64,000 nt of DNA from positions 310,001-374,000 of the forward strand of contig NZ_JQJJ01000013.1 in NCBI RefSeq assembly GCF_000745475.1, given 5' to 3'. The position numbers and the translations under genes are program-made. Source of the DNA: Allobosea sp. UNC402CLCol (lineage in GTDB: Bacteria > Pseudomonadota > Alphaproteobacteria > Rhizobiales > Beijerinckiaceae). A model generated the notes under the pieces. It made no database searches. It had not been told where the DNA came from and saw only the letters and a list, made by a program, of their open reading frames with translations. Each line of letters begins with the position of its first letter. The stretch's first letter is position 1. Shown in pieces: positions 43,916 through 55,224 of this stretch.

Positions 43916-46117
43916 TTACCGAGGCAGCGGCCCGAAAACGAAGAACTGGGTCTCGCCGGAGGAATCCTCGACGCCGTCATTGTCGGTCACGACGAAGAGG
44001 TGGCCAGCCTTGTCCACCGCCATGCCCTCGACCTTGTCGAGGCCGTAGCCGCCGGCCTTCATCAGATCCGGCGTCAGGTCACGCAGCAGGGTCTTGGTCA
44101 CGGCCGGGATCTCGCTCGCGCCGATCGCGGCGGGTTTGAGCCCCTTCACCGAGAAGGTCTGGATCGTCTTGAAGGCCTGAGCGCCGAAGGCATTGTCGCG
44201 CTCGAGCACGGCGAAGCGGTCGTCGCCGAGCGCGACGAGCTCGGAGAGGCCCATCCAGTGCCCCTTCGCCGGCTGGCTCAGCGGATAATGCAGCACGCCC
44301 CATTCCTTGGTGGCGGGCTTGTAGGACAGGATCTTGGTCTTGCCCTTCGGATCGTCCTGCCATTCGCGCTGCACGGCGAGCCAGACGGTCTCGTCCCCGC
44401 CAGTACCAGTCACGGCCACGCCCTCGAAGCCGAAGCGCACGGCGTGCTTCGCCAGCGCCTCCGGCAGGCGGATCTCCTCCTCGACCTCGCCCTTGGCCGA
44501 GACGCGCAGGAGCAGGTCAGGCAGAACAGCATCCTTCTTCTCCGGATTGCCCTCGGAAGCGAGCCAGAAGCCGCCGCCCGCGCGCGTCGCGATGCCTTCG
44601 AGATCGTAGGAGGCGGGCTTGCCGTCCTTCGTCACCGTGATCGCGCCGGTGATGCGGGCCGGCTTCGCCGTGGCGTCGATCTCCAGGATGCGCGAGGGCG
44701 TATAGGCGCTGTCGGTGATCGAGAAGAGCTTGCCGGGCTCATCGGCACGGGCCGCAAGGCCGGAGAGGGCACCCCAGCCGATCGGCAGGCCGTTCTCGTT
44801 TTCCGAACGGATGGTCGGATAAGCAGCGACCTGCTCGGCGCGGCGGTAGATCATCACGGCCGAGCGCGCGCCGCCCTTCTCGCCGACATCGGTTTCCGAG
44901 GCCGAGACGAAGAGGTCGCGCTGCGGGATGGCGAGCAGCCCCTCCGGGCCGATGCCGGTCGGCAGCGCCTGCAAATAGCGCGGCGCCTTGCCCGGACCCT
45001 CGTCCTTGTAGACCAGCACCAGCGAGGCGCGCTCCAGCCCGACGAAGATCAGCCGGTCGTTGCCATAGGTCGCGACCTCGATGCCCTCGGGCTCGCTGCC
45101 CTTGGCGGCCGAGCGCCGCTCCGGATAATGGCCCAGCCGCATGGCGAGGTGGTCGACATCCGAGCCGGAGTCGAACTCGATCGTGCCGTCCTTGCGGAAG
45201 ATCGAGAAGCCGCGCGAGCCGCCCTTCCAGTCGCCTTCATTGGCGGTGACGAAGCGGTCATTGTCGATCCAGCGCACGGCGTCGGGCTCGCGCGGCACGT
45301 CCTTCAGCTCCTCGGTGGGGCTGATCTTGCCGTCGCGGGTCTTGTCGATGTTCTTCAGATCGACCGTTCCGGCCGAGAAATGCGTCACCACCTTGCCGGT
45401 CTTGCTGTCGACGATGATGAGGTGATTGTTCTCCTGCAGCGTCACCACGACGAGGCCGTCCTGGTTGACGTCGACGAATTCCGGCTCCGGGTCCGTCGGC
45501 TCGACGGTGGCGAGGCCGGTGAGGTCGACGACCTGGCGCGAGGCGCAGTCGATGGCGCCGTCCTTGATGCCGATCAGCGTCACGTTGCCGGCAGGAAGCT
45601 GCGGCAGGGCGCCCTTGTTGAGCTTCTCGTCGCGCTCGTTCTCGATGGCGATGACGATCTTGCCCTTGTCCTTGGTCAGGGTCACCGAATCCGGCTGGCC
45701 GCCGAGGTCGCATGTCGCCACGACCTGCTTGGTCTTGAGATCGACGGTGGCGAGATGGCCGGCCGGCTCCTTGAAATTGTCGCCGGAGGTGACGACGGCG
45801 ACGAAGGCCTTGTCGCCAAGGACGGTCACCGAGGTCGATTCGCCCTCGAGCGGCACGAAGCCGGCCGGCTTCGGGTTGGCGGGATCGGCGATGTCGATGA
45901 TGCCGAGCGCCTTCTGCTCCGCGTCGGTATAGGCGAGCAGCATGCCGTCCTCGCTGGCGGCGATGATCTCCGAGACGGTCTTCTTGCTGCGATCACGATC
46001 GGCCGGGAGGTTGTCCGGCACCGAGAAGGTCGCGATGCGGTTGAACAGCGGCTCCGCGCCGGCGGTGCCGGCGAGAAGCAACGAAGCGAGAGCCGCGAGG
46101 GCGAGGGGCTGGCGCAT
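43916..46117 (-). CDS. Esterase-like activity of phytase family secreted protein
   Basis: A 733-residue exported protein. A signal peptide covers about residues 1-21 (LALAALASLLLAGTAGA). The first part, up to about residue 370, is a beta-propeller with repeated strands such as TVSEIIAASEDGMLLAYTDAEQKALGIIDIADPANPKP and GHLATVDLKTKQVVATCDLGGQPDSVTLTKDKGKI. The C-terminal half matches the esterase-like phytase domain (GWGALSGLAARADEPGKLFSITDSAY, SYDLEGIATRAGGGFWLASEG, VEGMAVDKAGHLFVVTDND). It probably hydrolyses phosphate esters or acts as a calcium-binding hydrolase in the periplasm; the substrate is open. Confidence 0.85.
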   Translation of the reverse strand: MRQPLALAALASLLLAGTAGAEPLFNRIATFSVPDNLPADRDRSKKTVSEIIAASEDGMLLAYTDAEQKALGIIDIADPANPKPAGFVPLEGESTSVTVLGDKAFVAVVTSGDNFKEPAGHLATVDLKTKQVVATCDLGGQPDSVTLTKDKGKIVIAIENERDEKLNKGALPQLPAGNVTLIGIKDGAIDCASRQVVDLTGLATVEPTDPEPEFVDVNQDGLVVVTLQENNHLIIVDSKTGKVVTHFSAGTVDLKNIDKTRDGKISPTEELKDVPREPDAVRWIDNDRFVTANEGDWKGGSRGFSIFRKDGTIEFDSGSDVDHLAMRLGHYPERRSAAKGSEPEGIEVATYGNDRLIFVGLERASLVLVYKDEGPGKAPRYLQALPTGIGPEGLLAIPQRDLFVSASETDVGEKGGARSAVMIYRRAEQVAAYPTIRSENENGLPIGWGALSGLAARADEPGKLFSITDSAYTPSRILEIDATAKPARITGAITVTKDGKPASYDLEGIATRAGGGFWLASEGNPEKKDAVLPDLLLRVSAKGEVEEEIRLPEALAKHAVRFGFEGVAVTGTGGDETVWLAVQREWQDDPKGKTKILSYKPATKEWGVLHYPLSQPAKGHWMGLSELVALGDDRFAVLERDNAFGAQAFKTIQTFSVKGLKPAAIGASEIPAVTKTLLRDLTPDLMKAGGYGLDKVEGMAVDKAGHLFVVTDNDGVEDSSGETQFFVFGPLPR

Positions 46118-46187
46118 GGGTCGGGTCCGCTGGCTGAAGGAGAAACCCGTCGGCTAGAGAGCCTATGCGACAGCCACGTGACAGTCC

Positions 46188-46604
46188 TCAGGCCGGAATC
46201 ATCGGGGCTGGAGCCTCAGTGGAACGCTTCAGGCCGACGACCTCCAGCTCCGTCACGACCGCCACGGCAAGCGCCTGCCCCAGGACGAAGGCGATGCCGA
46301 GCGAAGACGGCGCGAACCAGCCCATGAGCAGGATCAGGACGCTGTCGGTGATCCAGAGCAGATTGACCGCCACGACGAGATAGACCGCCCGGCGCGGCAG
46401 CGTCTCGCGGCTGGCGAACAAGGCGAGCAGGGCCGCGCAGGGCAAGAGGACCAGCCCCGCACCGCGCAGGAAGCCCGGCGGAAAGCCAAGCGGGCCGGCA
46501 AGCGCGCCGGCGGCGCCGGCGAGCACGAGGCCCATGCCGGCACATGCGGCGGCATCGAGGGCCAGGGCGTTGCGCAGGAAGCGCGAGGAGCGGATCGTCG
46601 ACAT
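46188..46604 (-). CDS. Small four-helix membrane protein of unknown function
   Basis: A 138-residue protein with about four membrane segments: ALDAAACAGMGLVLAGAAGALAG, AGLVLLPCAALLALFA, VYLVVAVNLLWITDSVLILLMGW and LGIAFVLGQALAVAVVTELEV. No motif is recognised beyond hydrophobicity. It is divergent from an XRE regulator gene (127 bp apart), which may control it. Confidence 0.7.
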   Translation of the reverse strand: MSTIRSSRFLRNALALDAAACAGMGLVLAGAAGALAGPLGFPPGFLRGAGLVLLPCAALLALFASRETLPRRAVYLVVAVNLLWITDSVLILLMGWFAPSSLGIAFVLGQALAVAVVTELEVVGLKRSTEAPAPMIPA

Positions 46605-46731
46605 GGCAGTCTCCTTCTCGTCTGGGGCCGAATGCCCGTTGCGATGGGGGGGATGCTGGCGCCATCGCGTCGGCCCGTCGATTAAGCGGGAGGTAATTGG
46701 AACCGGCCGGCCGCCCGGCTAGCTTGTTGGC

Positions 46732-47553
46732 ATGACGACACATCACGCTCCGCCCATCGGCTCGCTGCTGCGCGACTGGCGCCAGCTTCGCCGCTTCAGC
46801 CAACTCGATCTCGCGCTGGAAGCCGAGATCTCCCAGAAGCATCTGAGTTTCATCGAAAGCGGCCGCGCCCGGCCAAGCCGCGAGATGGTGCTGCTGCTGG
46901 CTGAACACCTCACTGTCCCGCTGCGCGAGCGCAACGCCCTGCTGCTGGCGGCCGGCTATGCCCCGGTCTACCGCGAGCGGTCGCTGGAGGATCCTTCCTT
47001 GCAGGCCGCCCGCACGGCGATCGACCTCATCCTGAAAGGCCACGAGCCCTATCCGGCGCTCGCGGTCGACCGGCACTGGAGCCTGCTCGCCGCCAACAAC
47101 GCCGTGGCCGGCTTCCTCGGCCTTGTCGCGGAGGCGGAGCTGCTGAAGCCGCCCATCAATGTCCTCAGGCTTTCGCTGCATCCGGGCGGGCTCGCAGCCT
47201 TCATCGTCAACTTCGCGGAATGGAAGGGGCATCTGCTCGCAAGGCTGCGCCAGCAGGTCCGGGCGACGGCGGATACGCAACTCGGCGCCTTGCTCACCGA
47301 GCTCTCGGCCTATCCCGATCCGAAAGGCTCTGCGCCGCCCCAGCACGATGCGGGCACCGAGCCCGCCATCGCCGTGCCGCTCAAGCTCAGGCTCGGCGAC
47401 GCCACGCTGTCGCTGATCTCGACGACCACAGTGTTCGGCACGCCGGTCGACGTGACCCTATCGGAGCTTGCCCTGGAAACCTTCTTCCCGGCCGACCCGG
47501 CGACCGCCGAGGCCTTGCGCGTGCTGGCGGCGACGGGCGCGGGACGCGCTTGA
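46732..47553 (+). CDS. XRE-family regulator with MmyB-like ligand domain
   Basis: A 273-residue regulator. The N-terminal helix-turn-helix is residues 8-62 (IGSLLRDWRQLRRFSQLDLALEAEISQKHLSFIESGRARPSREMVLLLAEHL). From about residue 100 there is the MmyB-like PAS fold found in antibiotic and fatty-acid regulators: YPALAVDRHWSLLAANNAVAGFLG, PPINVLRLSLHPGGLA and a final FGTPVDVTLSELALETFFPAD. The start ATG at 46732 is close to the family start. The target is probably the divergent membrane protein gene. Confidence 0.9.
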   Translation: MTTHHAPPIGSLLRDWRQLRRFSQLDLALEAEISQKHLSFIESGRARPSREMVLLLAEHLTVPLRERNALLLAAGYAPVYRERSLEDPSLQAARTAIDLILKGHEPYPALAVDRHWSLLAANNAVAGFLGLVAEAELLKPPINVLRLSLHPGGLAAFIVNFAEWKGHLLARLRQQVRATADTQLGALLTELSAYPDPKGSAPPQHDAGTEPAIAVPLKLRLGDATLSLISTTTVFGTPVDVTLSELALETFFPADPATAEALRVLAATGAGRA

Positions 47554-47639
47554 GAACCGGACCGGAACCTTTCGCGGCAAGCTCGGTTGCCTATGCGAAG
47601 GCCGCGCGAGCGGCATCGACATCGAAAGGATCCCACGCC

Positions 47640-47831
47640 ATGGGCAGCACGACCGACAAGATCAAGGGCCTGGCCAACGAGGCCGCCGGCAACATCAAGC
47701 AGGCCGCCGGCAAGGCGGTGAACAAGCCGGAATGGGAAGCCGAGGGCAAGGCCCAGGAGCTCAAGGGCGAGGCCCAGCAGGCGATCGGCAAGGGCAAGGA
47801 CGCGATCAAGAAGGTCGTCGACAAGGCTTGA
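47640..47831 (+). CDS. CsbD family stress-response protein
   Basis: A 63-residue CsbD-like protein: MGSTTDKIKGLANEAAGNIKQAAGKAVNKPEWEAEGKAQELKG..., with the family pattern of Gly-Lys-Ala-Lys repeats (AGKAVNKPEWEAEGKAQELKGEAQQAIGKGKDAIKKV). It is predicted to be unfolded or helical and soluble. In Bacillus the founding member is under sigma B; here it may be stress-induced. A strong terminator follows it. Confidence 0.93.
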   Translation: MGSTTDKIKGLANEAAGNIKQAAGKAVNKPEWEAEGKAQELKGEAQQAIGKGKDAIKKVVDKA

Positions 47832-47852
47832 GGCGCAAGCCCGCAGAAACGG

Positions 47853-47882
47853 AAAGGGCCGCCCTCGGGGCGGCCCTTTTTC
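47853..47882 (+). terminator. Rho-independent terminator after csbD
   Basis: GGGCCGCCC (47856-47864) pairs with GGGCGGCCC (47868-47876) around TCG; AAA before and TTTTT after extend the stem and supply the U-tract. On the opposite strand it would also terminate transcription from dnaJ. Confidence 0.9.
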
Positions 47883-47902
47883 TTGCTTTGCTCCGGCGCG
47901 GC

Positions 47903-49033
47903 TCAGGCCGTGCCGCCGAGCCCGCCGAGGAAATCCTTGACCCGGCCGAAGAAGCCGGCGGTCTCCGGATGGTTGTTGTGCGAGCTCTCGCGCTCGAACT
48001 CCTCGAGCAGTTCGCGCTGGCGCGCCGTCAGCTTCTGCGGGGTCTCGATCACGACCTGGATGTAGAGATCGCCGACCTCGCGCGAGCGCAGCACGCTCAT
48101 GCCCTTGCCCTTGAGGCGGAACTGCTTGCCGGTCTGCGTGCCCTCCGGGACCTTCACCCGGGCCTGCTCGCCAGACAGCGTCGGCACCTCGATCTCGCCG
48201 CCGAGCGCGGCCGAGACCAGGCCGATCGGCACGCGGCAGAACAGATCAGCACCGTCGCGCTGGAAGATCGCGTGCGGCTTGATCGACAGGAAGATGTAGA
48301 GATCGCCCGCAGGGCCGCCGCGCAGGCCGGCCTCGCCCTCGCCGGCCAAGCGAATGCGCGTGCCGTCCTCGACGCCGGCGGGGATGTTGACCGAAAGCGT
48401 GCGCTCCCGCGTGACCCGGCCCGAGCCCTGGCAATTCTTGCAAGGGTCGTCGATGACCTCGCCCCGGCCATTGCAGGTCGGGCATGTCCGCTCGACCGAG
48501 AAGAAGCCTTGATTGGCGCGCACGCGGCCATGGCCGCCGCAGGTCGGGCACTGACGCGACTTCGAGCCGGGCTTGGCGCCGCTGCCGGTGCAGGCCTCGC
48601 AGGAAACCGAGGTCGGCACGCGGATCGAGGCGTTCTTGCCGGTGAAGGCGTCCTCCAGCCCGATCTCGAGGTTGTAACGCAGATCGGCGCCACGCTCGCG
48701 GGCATTGGCTCCCCGCGGCCCGCCGCGACGGGCGTCGCCGAAGAAGGAATCGAAGATATCCGACATGAAGTCGGAAAAATCGGCCCCGCCGGCGGCTCCG
48801 CCGCCATTCTCGAAAGCCTGATGGCCGAAGCGGTCATAGGCTGCGCGCTTCTGGCCGTCGGAGAGGACCTGATAGGCCTCGTTGATTTCCTTGAACTTGA
48901 TCTCGGCTTCATGGTCGCCGGGATTCTTGTCCGGATGATGCTGCATCGCGAGCTTGCGGAAGGAGCCCTTGAGCTCGACATCCGTCACGGTCCGGCTGAC
49001 GCCGAGGATCTCGTAGTAATCGCGCTTCGACAT
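47903..49033 (-). CDS. dnaJ: Molecular chaperone DnaJ
   Basis: A 376-residue type I DnaJ. The J domain covers residues 1-70, with the HPD motif in [10 protein letters not shown] Gly/Phe region follows ([14 protein letters not shown]). Four zinc-finger repeats of the CxxCxGxG type are visible: [24 protein letters not shown] and CKNCQGSG. The C-terminal substrate-binding domain ends the protein. It delivers unfolded clients to DnaK. It is encoded downstream of dnaK on the same strand, separated by 154 bp that contain a palindromic repeat. Confidence 0.97.
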   Translation of the reverse strand: MSKRDYYEILGVSRTVTDVELKGSFRKLAMQHHPDKNPGDHEAEIKFKEINEAYQVLSDGQKRAAYDRFGHQAFENGGGAAGGADFSDFMSDIFDSFFGDARRGGPRGANARERGADLRYNLEIGLEDAFTGKNASIRVPTSVSCEACTGSGAKPGSKSRQCPTCGGHGRVRANQGFFSVERTCPTCNGRGEVIDDPCKNCQGSGRVTRERTLSVNIPAGVEDGTRIRLAGEGEAGLRGGPAGDLYIFLSIKPHAIFQRDGADLFCRVPIGLVSAALGGEIEVPTLSGEQARVKVPEGTQTGKQFRLKGKGMSVLRSREVGDLYIQVVIETPQKLTARQRELLEEFERESSHNNHPETAGFFGRVKDFLGGLGGTA

Positions 49034-49138
49034 CGAAACGTTCTGTCCCTGTGGTCCCGACGCAAGACGGCCGGACTCGAAAGCCCGGCCATCCGCGCGT
49101 CAAGCGTCGTCAGTTGGCCTCAACGCCATTCCCGAACG

Positions 49139-49168
49139 TGGTGGCCGGGTCAAGCCCGGCCATGACGT
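49139..49168. repeat. Dispersed palindromic repeat between dnaK and dnaJ
   Basis: GGCCGGG (49143-49149) and CCCGGCC (49155-49161) form a perfect 7-bp hairpin. The flanks (GTGG before, ATGACG after) match the inner arm of the element at 43813-43845, so the two are copies of one family. It may act as a weak terminator or as an mRNA stabiliser between dnaK and dnaJ. Confidence 0.6.
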
Positions 49169-49187
49169 CGTCATCCCGAGCGCGCGG

Positions 49188-51101
<1,914 letters not shown>

Positions 51102-51437
51102 GGATGGGATCCCTTTCGACTGAGCAGATCGCCGACCTGCGACGCGTTCACGCCGCCTGCCGGCCCATGGACCGGCTCGCACCCGCTTCAGCGGCGAACG
51201 ACCCGGCATTCCACGTTTGACGGTGGTGAAACCGCCCCTTGGGCGCGTATATAGTGAGGGTGTTCCCGCCCTTGCAAGACAGGCGAGCCGATTAAGAATC
51301 GGGGATTACACATTCCCGAGTATGCGGCGGGACTTGCCCTAACGTTATCTTTGCGGCGCTTTCCCGGCCGAGTGTGGCCTTTGCGTCCTTGCGCACGCCA
51401 AAAGCACGGCTCATTCAAAAGGGCCGTTTGGCTTGAC
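51102..51437. other. Divergent intergenic region dnaK / LprI-like gene
   Basis: This 336-bp region holds the dnaK leader and promoter and the unmarked promoter of the plus-strand gene. No further gene is supported. Confidence 0.6.
51249..51278 (-). promoter_or_regulatory. Heat-shock (sigma32-like) promoter of dnaK
   Basis: On the minus strand CTTGCAA (51278-51272) is followed after 17 nt by CTATAT (51254-51249), matching the CTTG-N17-CTATAT form of alphaproteobacterial RpoH promoters. It lies about 150 nt before the dnaK ATG, leaving a long leader. No CIRCE inverted repeat is seen, so control is probably by RpoH alone. Confidence 0.7.
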
Positions 51438-52331
51438 ATGAACCCGATGAAAGCACGCAAGCGCATCGTCCTCGGCCTCGCAGCGCTGCTTCAGGCAGCC
51501 GCCGGCACCGCCGCATGGGCGCAGCCGCTGCAACTGCCGGGCGCCCAGCCCTTCAACGCTCCGGGAACCCACCAGGCCGCTCCGCCGGCGGCGGGCGCGC
51601 CTGCGGCGCCGCGCCAGCAGAGCCTGCCGGCCCTCAAGATCGCGGGCGAGGAGGCGATCCTCGGCAAGACCCTGCATCTGAACGGCCACCATGGTACCGC
51701 CGTCTTCGAGAAGCTCGGCGGCGGCTACGGGCTGAAGCTCAATCTCGACGGCTATCAGGCCGCCAATCTGGTCGAACCCTGCGCCGTTTCCTTCGGCGAT
51801 GCGCCCCTTCCCGTCACCCCCCTTGGCAAGCCGGCGGGCCTGCCGCGCTACAGGCTGGAGGCGCCGATCTGCCCGATCGTCTTCGACGTGCTCGACGGCG
51901 CCCTGCTGGTGACGGAGCCAGCCGCGCCCTGCATCGTCGAAGCCGCGCAATGCCGGATCGATCCACGGGGGCTCTGGGGGCCGGATCAGGGTGTCGTCGC
52001 GAGCCAGGCCAAGGCGATCGAACGTGCGCGCGGCGCGGCCGAGCGCGCACTGCGCGACGGCTACCGGACGCTGACGGCGAAGGCGAACGCGGTCGACCAG
52101 CGGACGCTTGCCCGTGAGCAGGCCGGCTTCTCGGGCGAGCGCGAGATGATCTGCCGCGATTTCCAGCGCGAGGGCCAATACGGCTTCTGCGCCGCGCGGG
52201 TCACGGAGGCGCGCGCGGCCGAGCTGCGGGCGAGGCTCGGGCTCGGCACCGAGCCGAAGCAGGCGGCCAAGCCGAAACCGCGCCCGGCGGCACCGAAGCC
52301 CGCGCCGCTCCCGCTTACGCCCACGCAGTAG
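51438..52331 (+). CDS. Secreted protein with an LprI-like (DUF1311) C-terminal region
   Basis: A 297-residue exported protein. The signal peptide covers about residues 1-31 (RIVLGLAALLQAAAGTAAWAQ). A Pro/Ala-rich linker follows, then a globular middle with paired cysteines (EPCAVSFGD, APICPIVFD). The C-terminal part, from about residue 215, resembles LprI-type lysozyme-inhibitor domains (ALRDGYRTLTAKANAVDQRTLAREQAGF, then MICRDF and FCAARVTEARAAEL). It ends in a Lys/Pro-rich tail. I use ATG 51438; the longer frame has no ribosome binding site. Function uncertain. Confidence 0.65.
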   Translation: MNPMKARKRIVLGLAALLQAAAGTAAWAQPLQLPGAQPFNAPGTHQAAPPAAGAPAAPRQQSLPALKIAGEEAILGKTLHLNGHHGTAVFEKLGGGYGLKLNLDGYQAANLVEPCAVSFGDAPLPVTPLGKPAGLPRYRLEAPICPIVFDVLDGALLVTEPAAPCIVEAAQCRIDPRGLWGPDQGVVASQAKAIERARGAAERALRDGYRTLTAKANAVDQRTLAREQAGFSGEREMICRDFQREGQYGFCAARVTEARAAELRARLGLGTEPKQAAKPKPRPAAPKPAPLPLTPTQ

Positions 52332-52419
52332 CGATTTCTCGGTCCGCGACAGCCGGCGGGTTATTCCGGCCGCCCGAAGGCCGCAACGCGAGCCGCGTCG
52401 CGACCTCCGGAGGCTCTGT

Positions 52420-54474
<2,055 letters not shown>

Positions 54475-54558
54475 AACGATTCCAAGGTTAGGGCTTCGAC
54501 CGGGGAGACGCAACCGGCAAAGGAAAGCCGGCACGCAGGGGCCGGCATGCAAAAAACG

Positions 54559-54756
54559 TCAGGCCGTGCGATCGACCTGCAGGCCCTGGCCTGCGGGGAG
54601 GACGGCCTTCGCCTGCTCAGCGCCCTGCTCGAGCATGGCGACCACGCCGCGCTCGGCCTCGGCATTCTGCCGCAGCATCTCGGTGCCGAGGGCCTGCTGC
54701 GTCGAGGCTGACTGCATCGAGACGAGGCTTTGGGCGATGGCGGCAACGTCACTCAT
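54559..54756 (-). CDS. YjfB-like putative motility protein
   Basis: A 65-residue protein of the YjfB family (MSDVAAIAQSLVSMQSASTQQALGTEMLRQNAEAERGVVAMLEQ...). It is amphipathic and lacks a signal peptide. I use ATG 54756. The family is named after flagellar-associated B. subtilis YjfB; the function is unknown. It stands between thiC and a small secreted protein gene. Confidence 0.75.
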   Translation of the reverse strand: MSDVAAIAQSLVSMQSASTQQALGTEMLRQNAEAERGVVAMLEQGAEQAKAVLPAGQGLQVDRTA

Positions 54757-54801
54757 GCGGCGATGCTTAGGCCGCAAGCGTTGAACAATCCTGAACGCCT
54801 C

Positions 54802-55083
54802 TCAGGGCGCAATGATCGAAGGCACGCCGCGCGGCATCGGCAGATCGCGATTGGCCTCCTGCGCCGCGCGTCCGTCCTGCGCCACGCGCCCGTATTGATG
54901 GAACAGCCCTCGCTCCTCGGACCGCAAGCGGGAAACCTCCCCCGGTTGCGGGGCGATCGGCACGCCGGGCGCCCGCTGCTTGACCGCAGGGCTGGGCGAC
55001 GAGGTGCTCTGGGCCTGCGCGGCCGGCGCCAGAAGTGATCCGGCCAGAACCAGACATGCCAGCATCAAGGAGAGCTTCTTCAT
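54802..55083 (-). CDS. Small secreted protein of unknown function
   Basis: A 93-residue protein with a clear signal peptide of about 24 residues (MKKLSLMLACLVLAGSLLAPAAQAQ). The remaining about 70 residues are Pro-, Ser- and Arg-rich without a recognised motif (PAVKQRAPGVPIAPQPGEVSRLRSEERGLFHQYGRVAQDGRA). It presumably resides in the periplasm. Confidence 0.65.
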   Translation of the reverse strand: MKKLSLMLACLVLAGSLLAPAAQAQSTSSPSPAVKQRAPGVPIAPQPGEVSRLRSEERGLFHQYGRVAQDGRAAQEANRDLPMPRGVPSIIAP

Positions 55084-55224
55084 GGCTTCATCTCCCTTCG
55101 GACTACTCCTCCGGAAGATAGAACTGGCGAAACGAAGCAGCGGTTCCTTGCTTCCGACGAAGAGCGGGGCTGCACTTTGTGCAGCCCCGCTCTGTGCGAT
55201 AGCGGCGTTTCGACGCCGCGCCGA

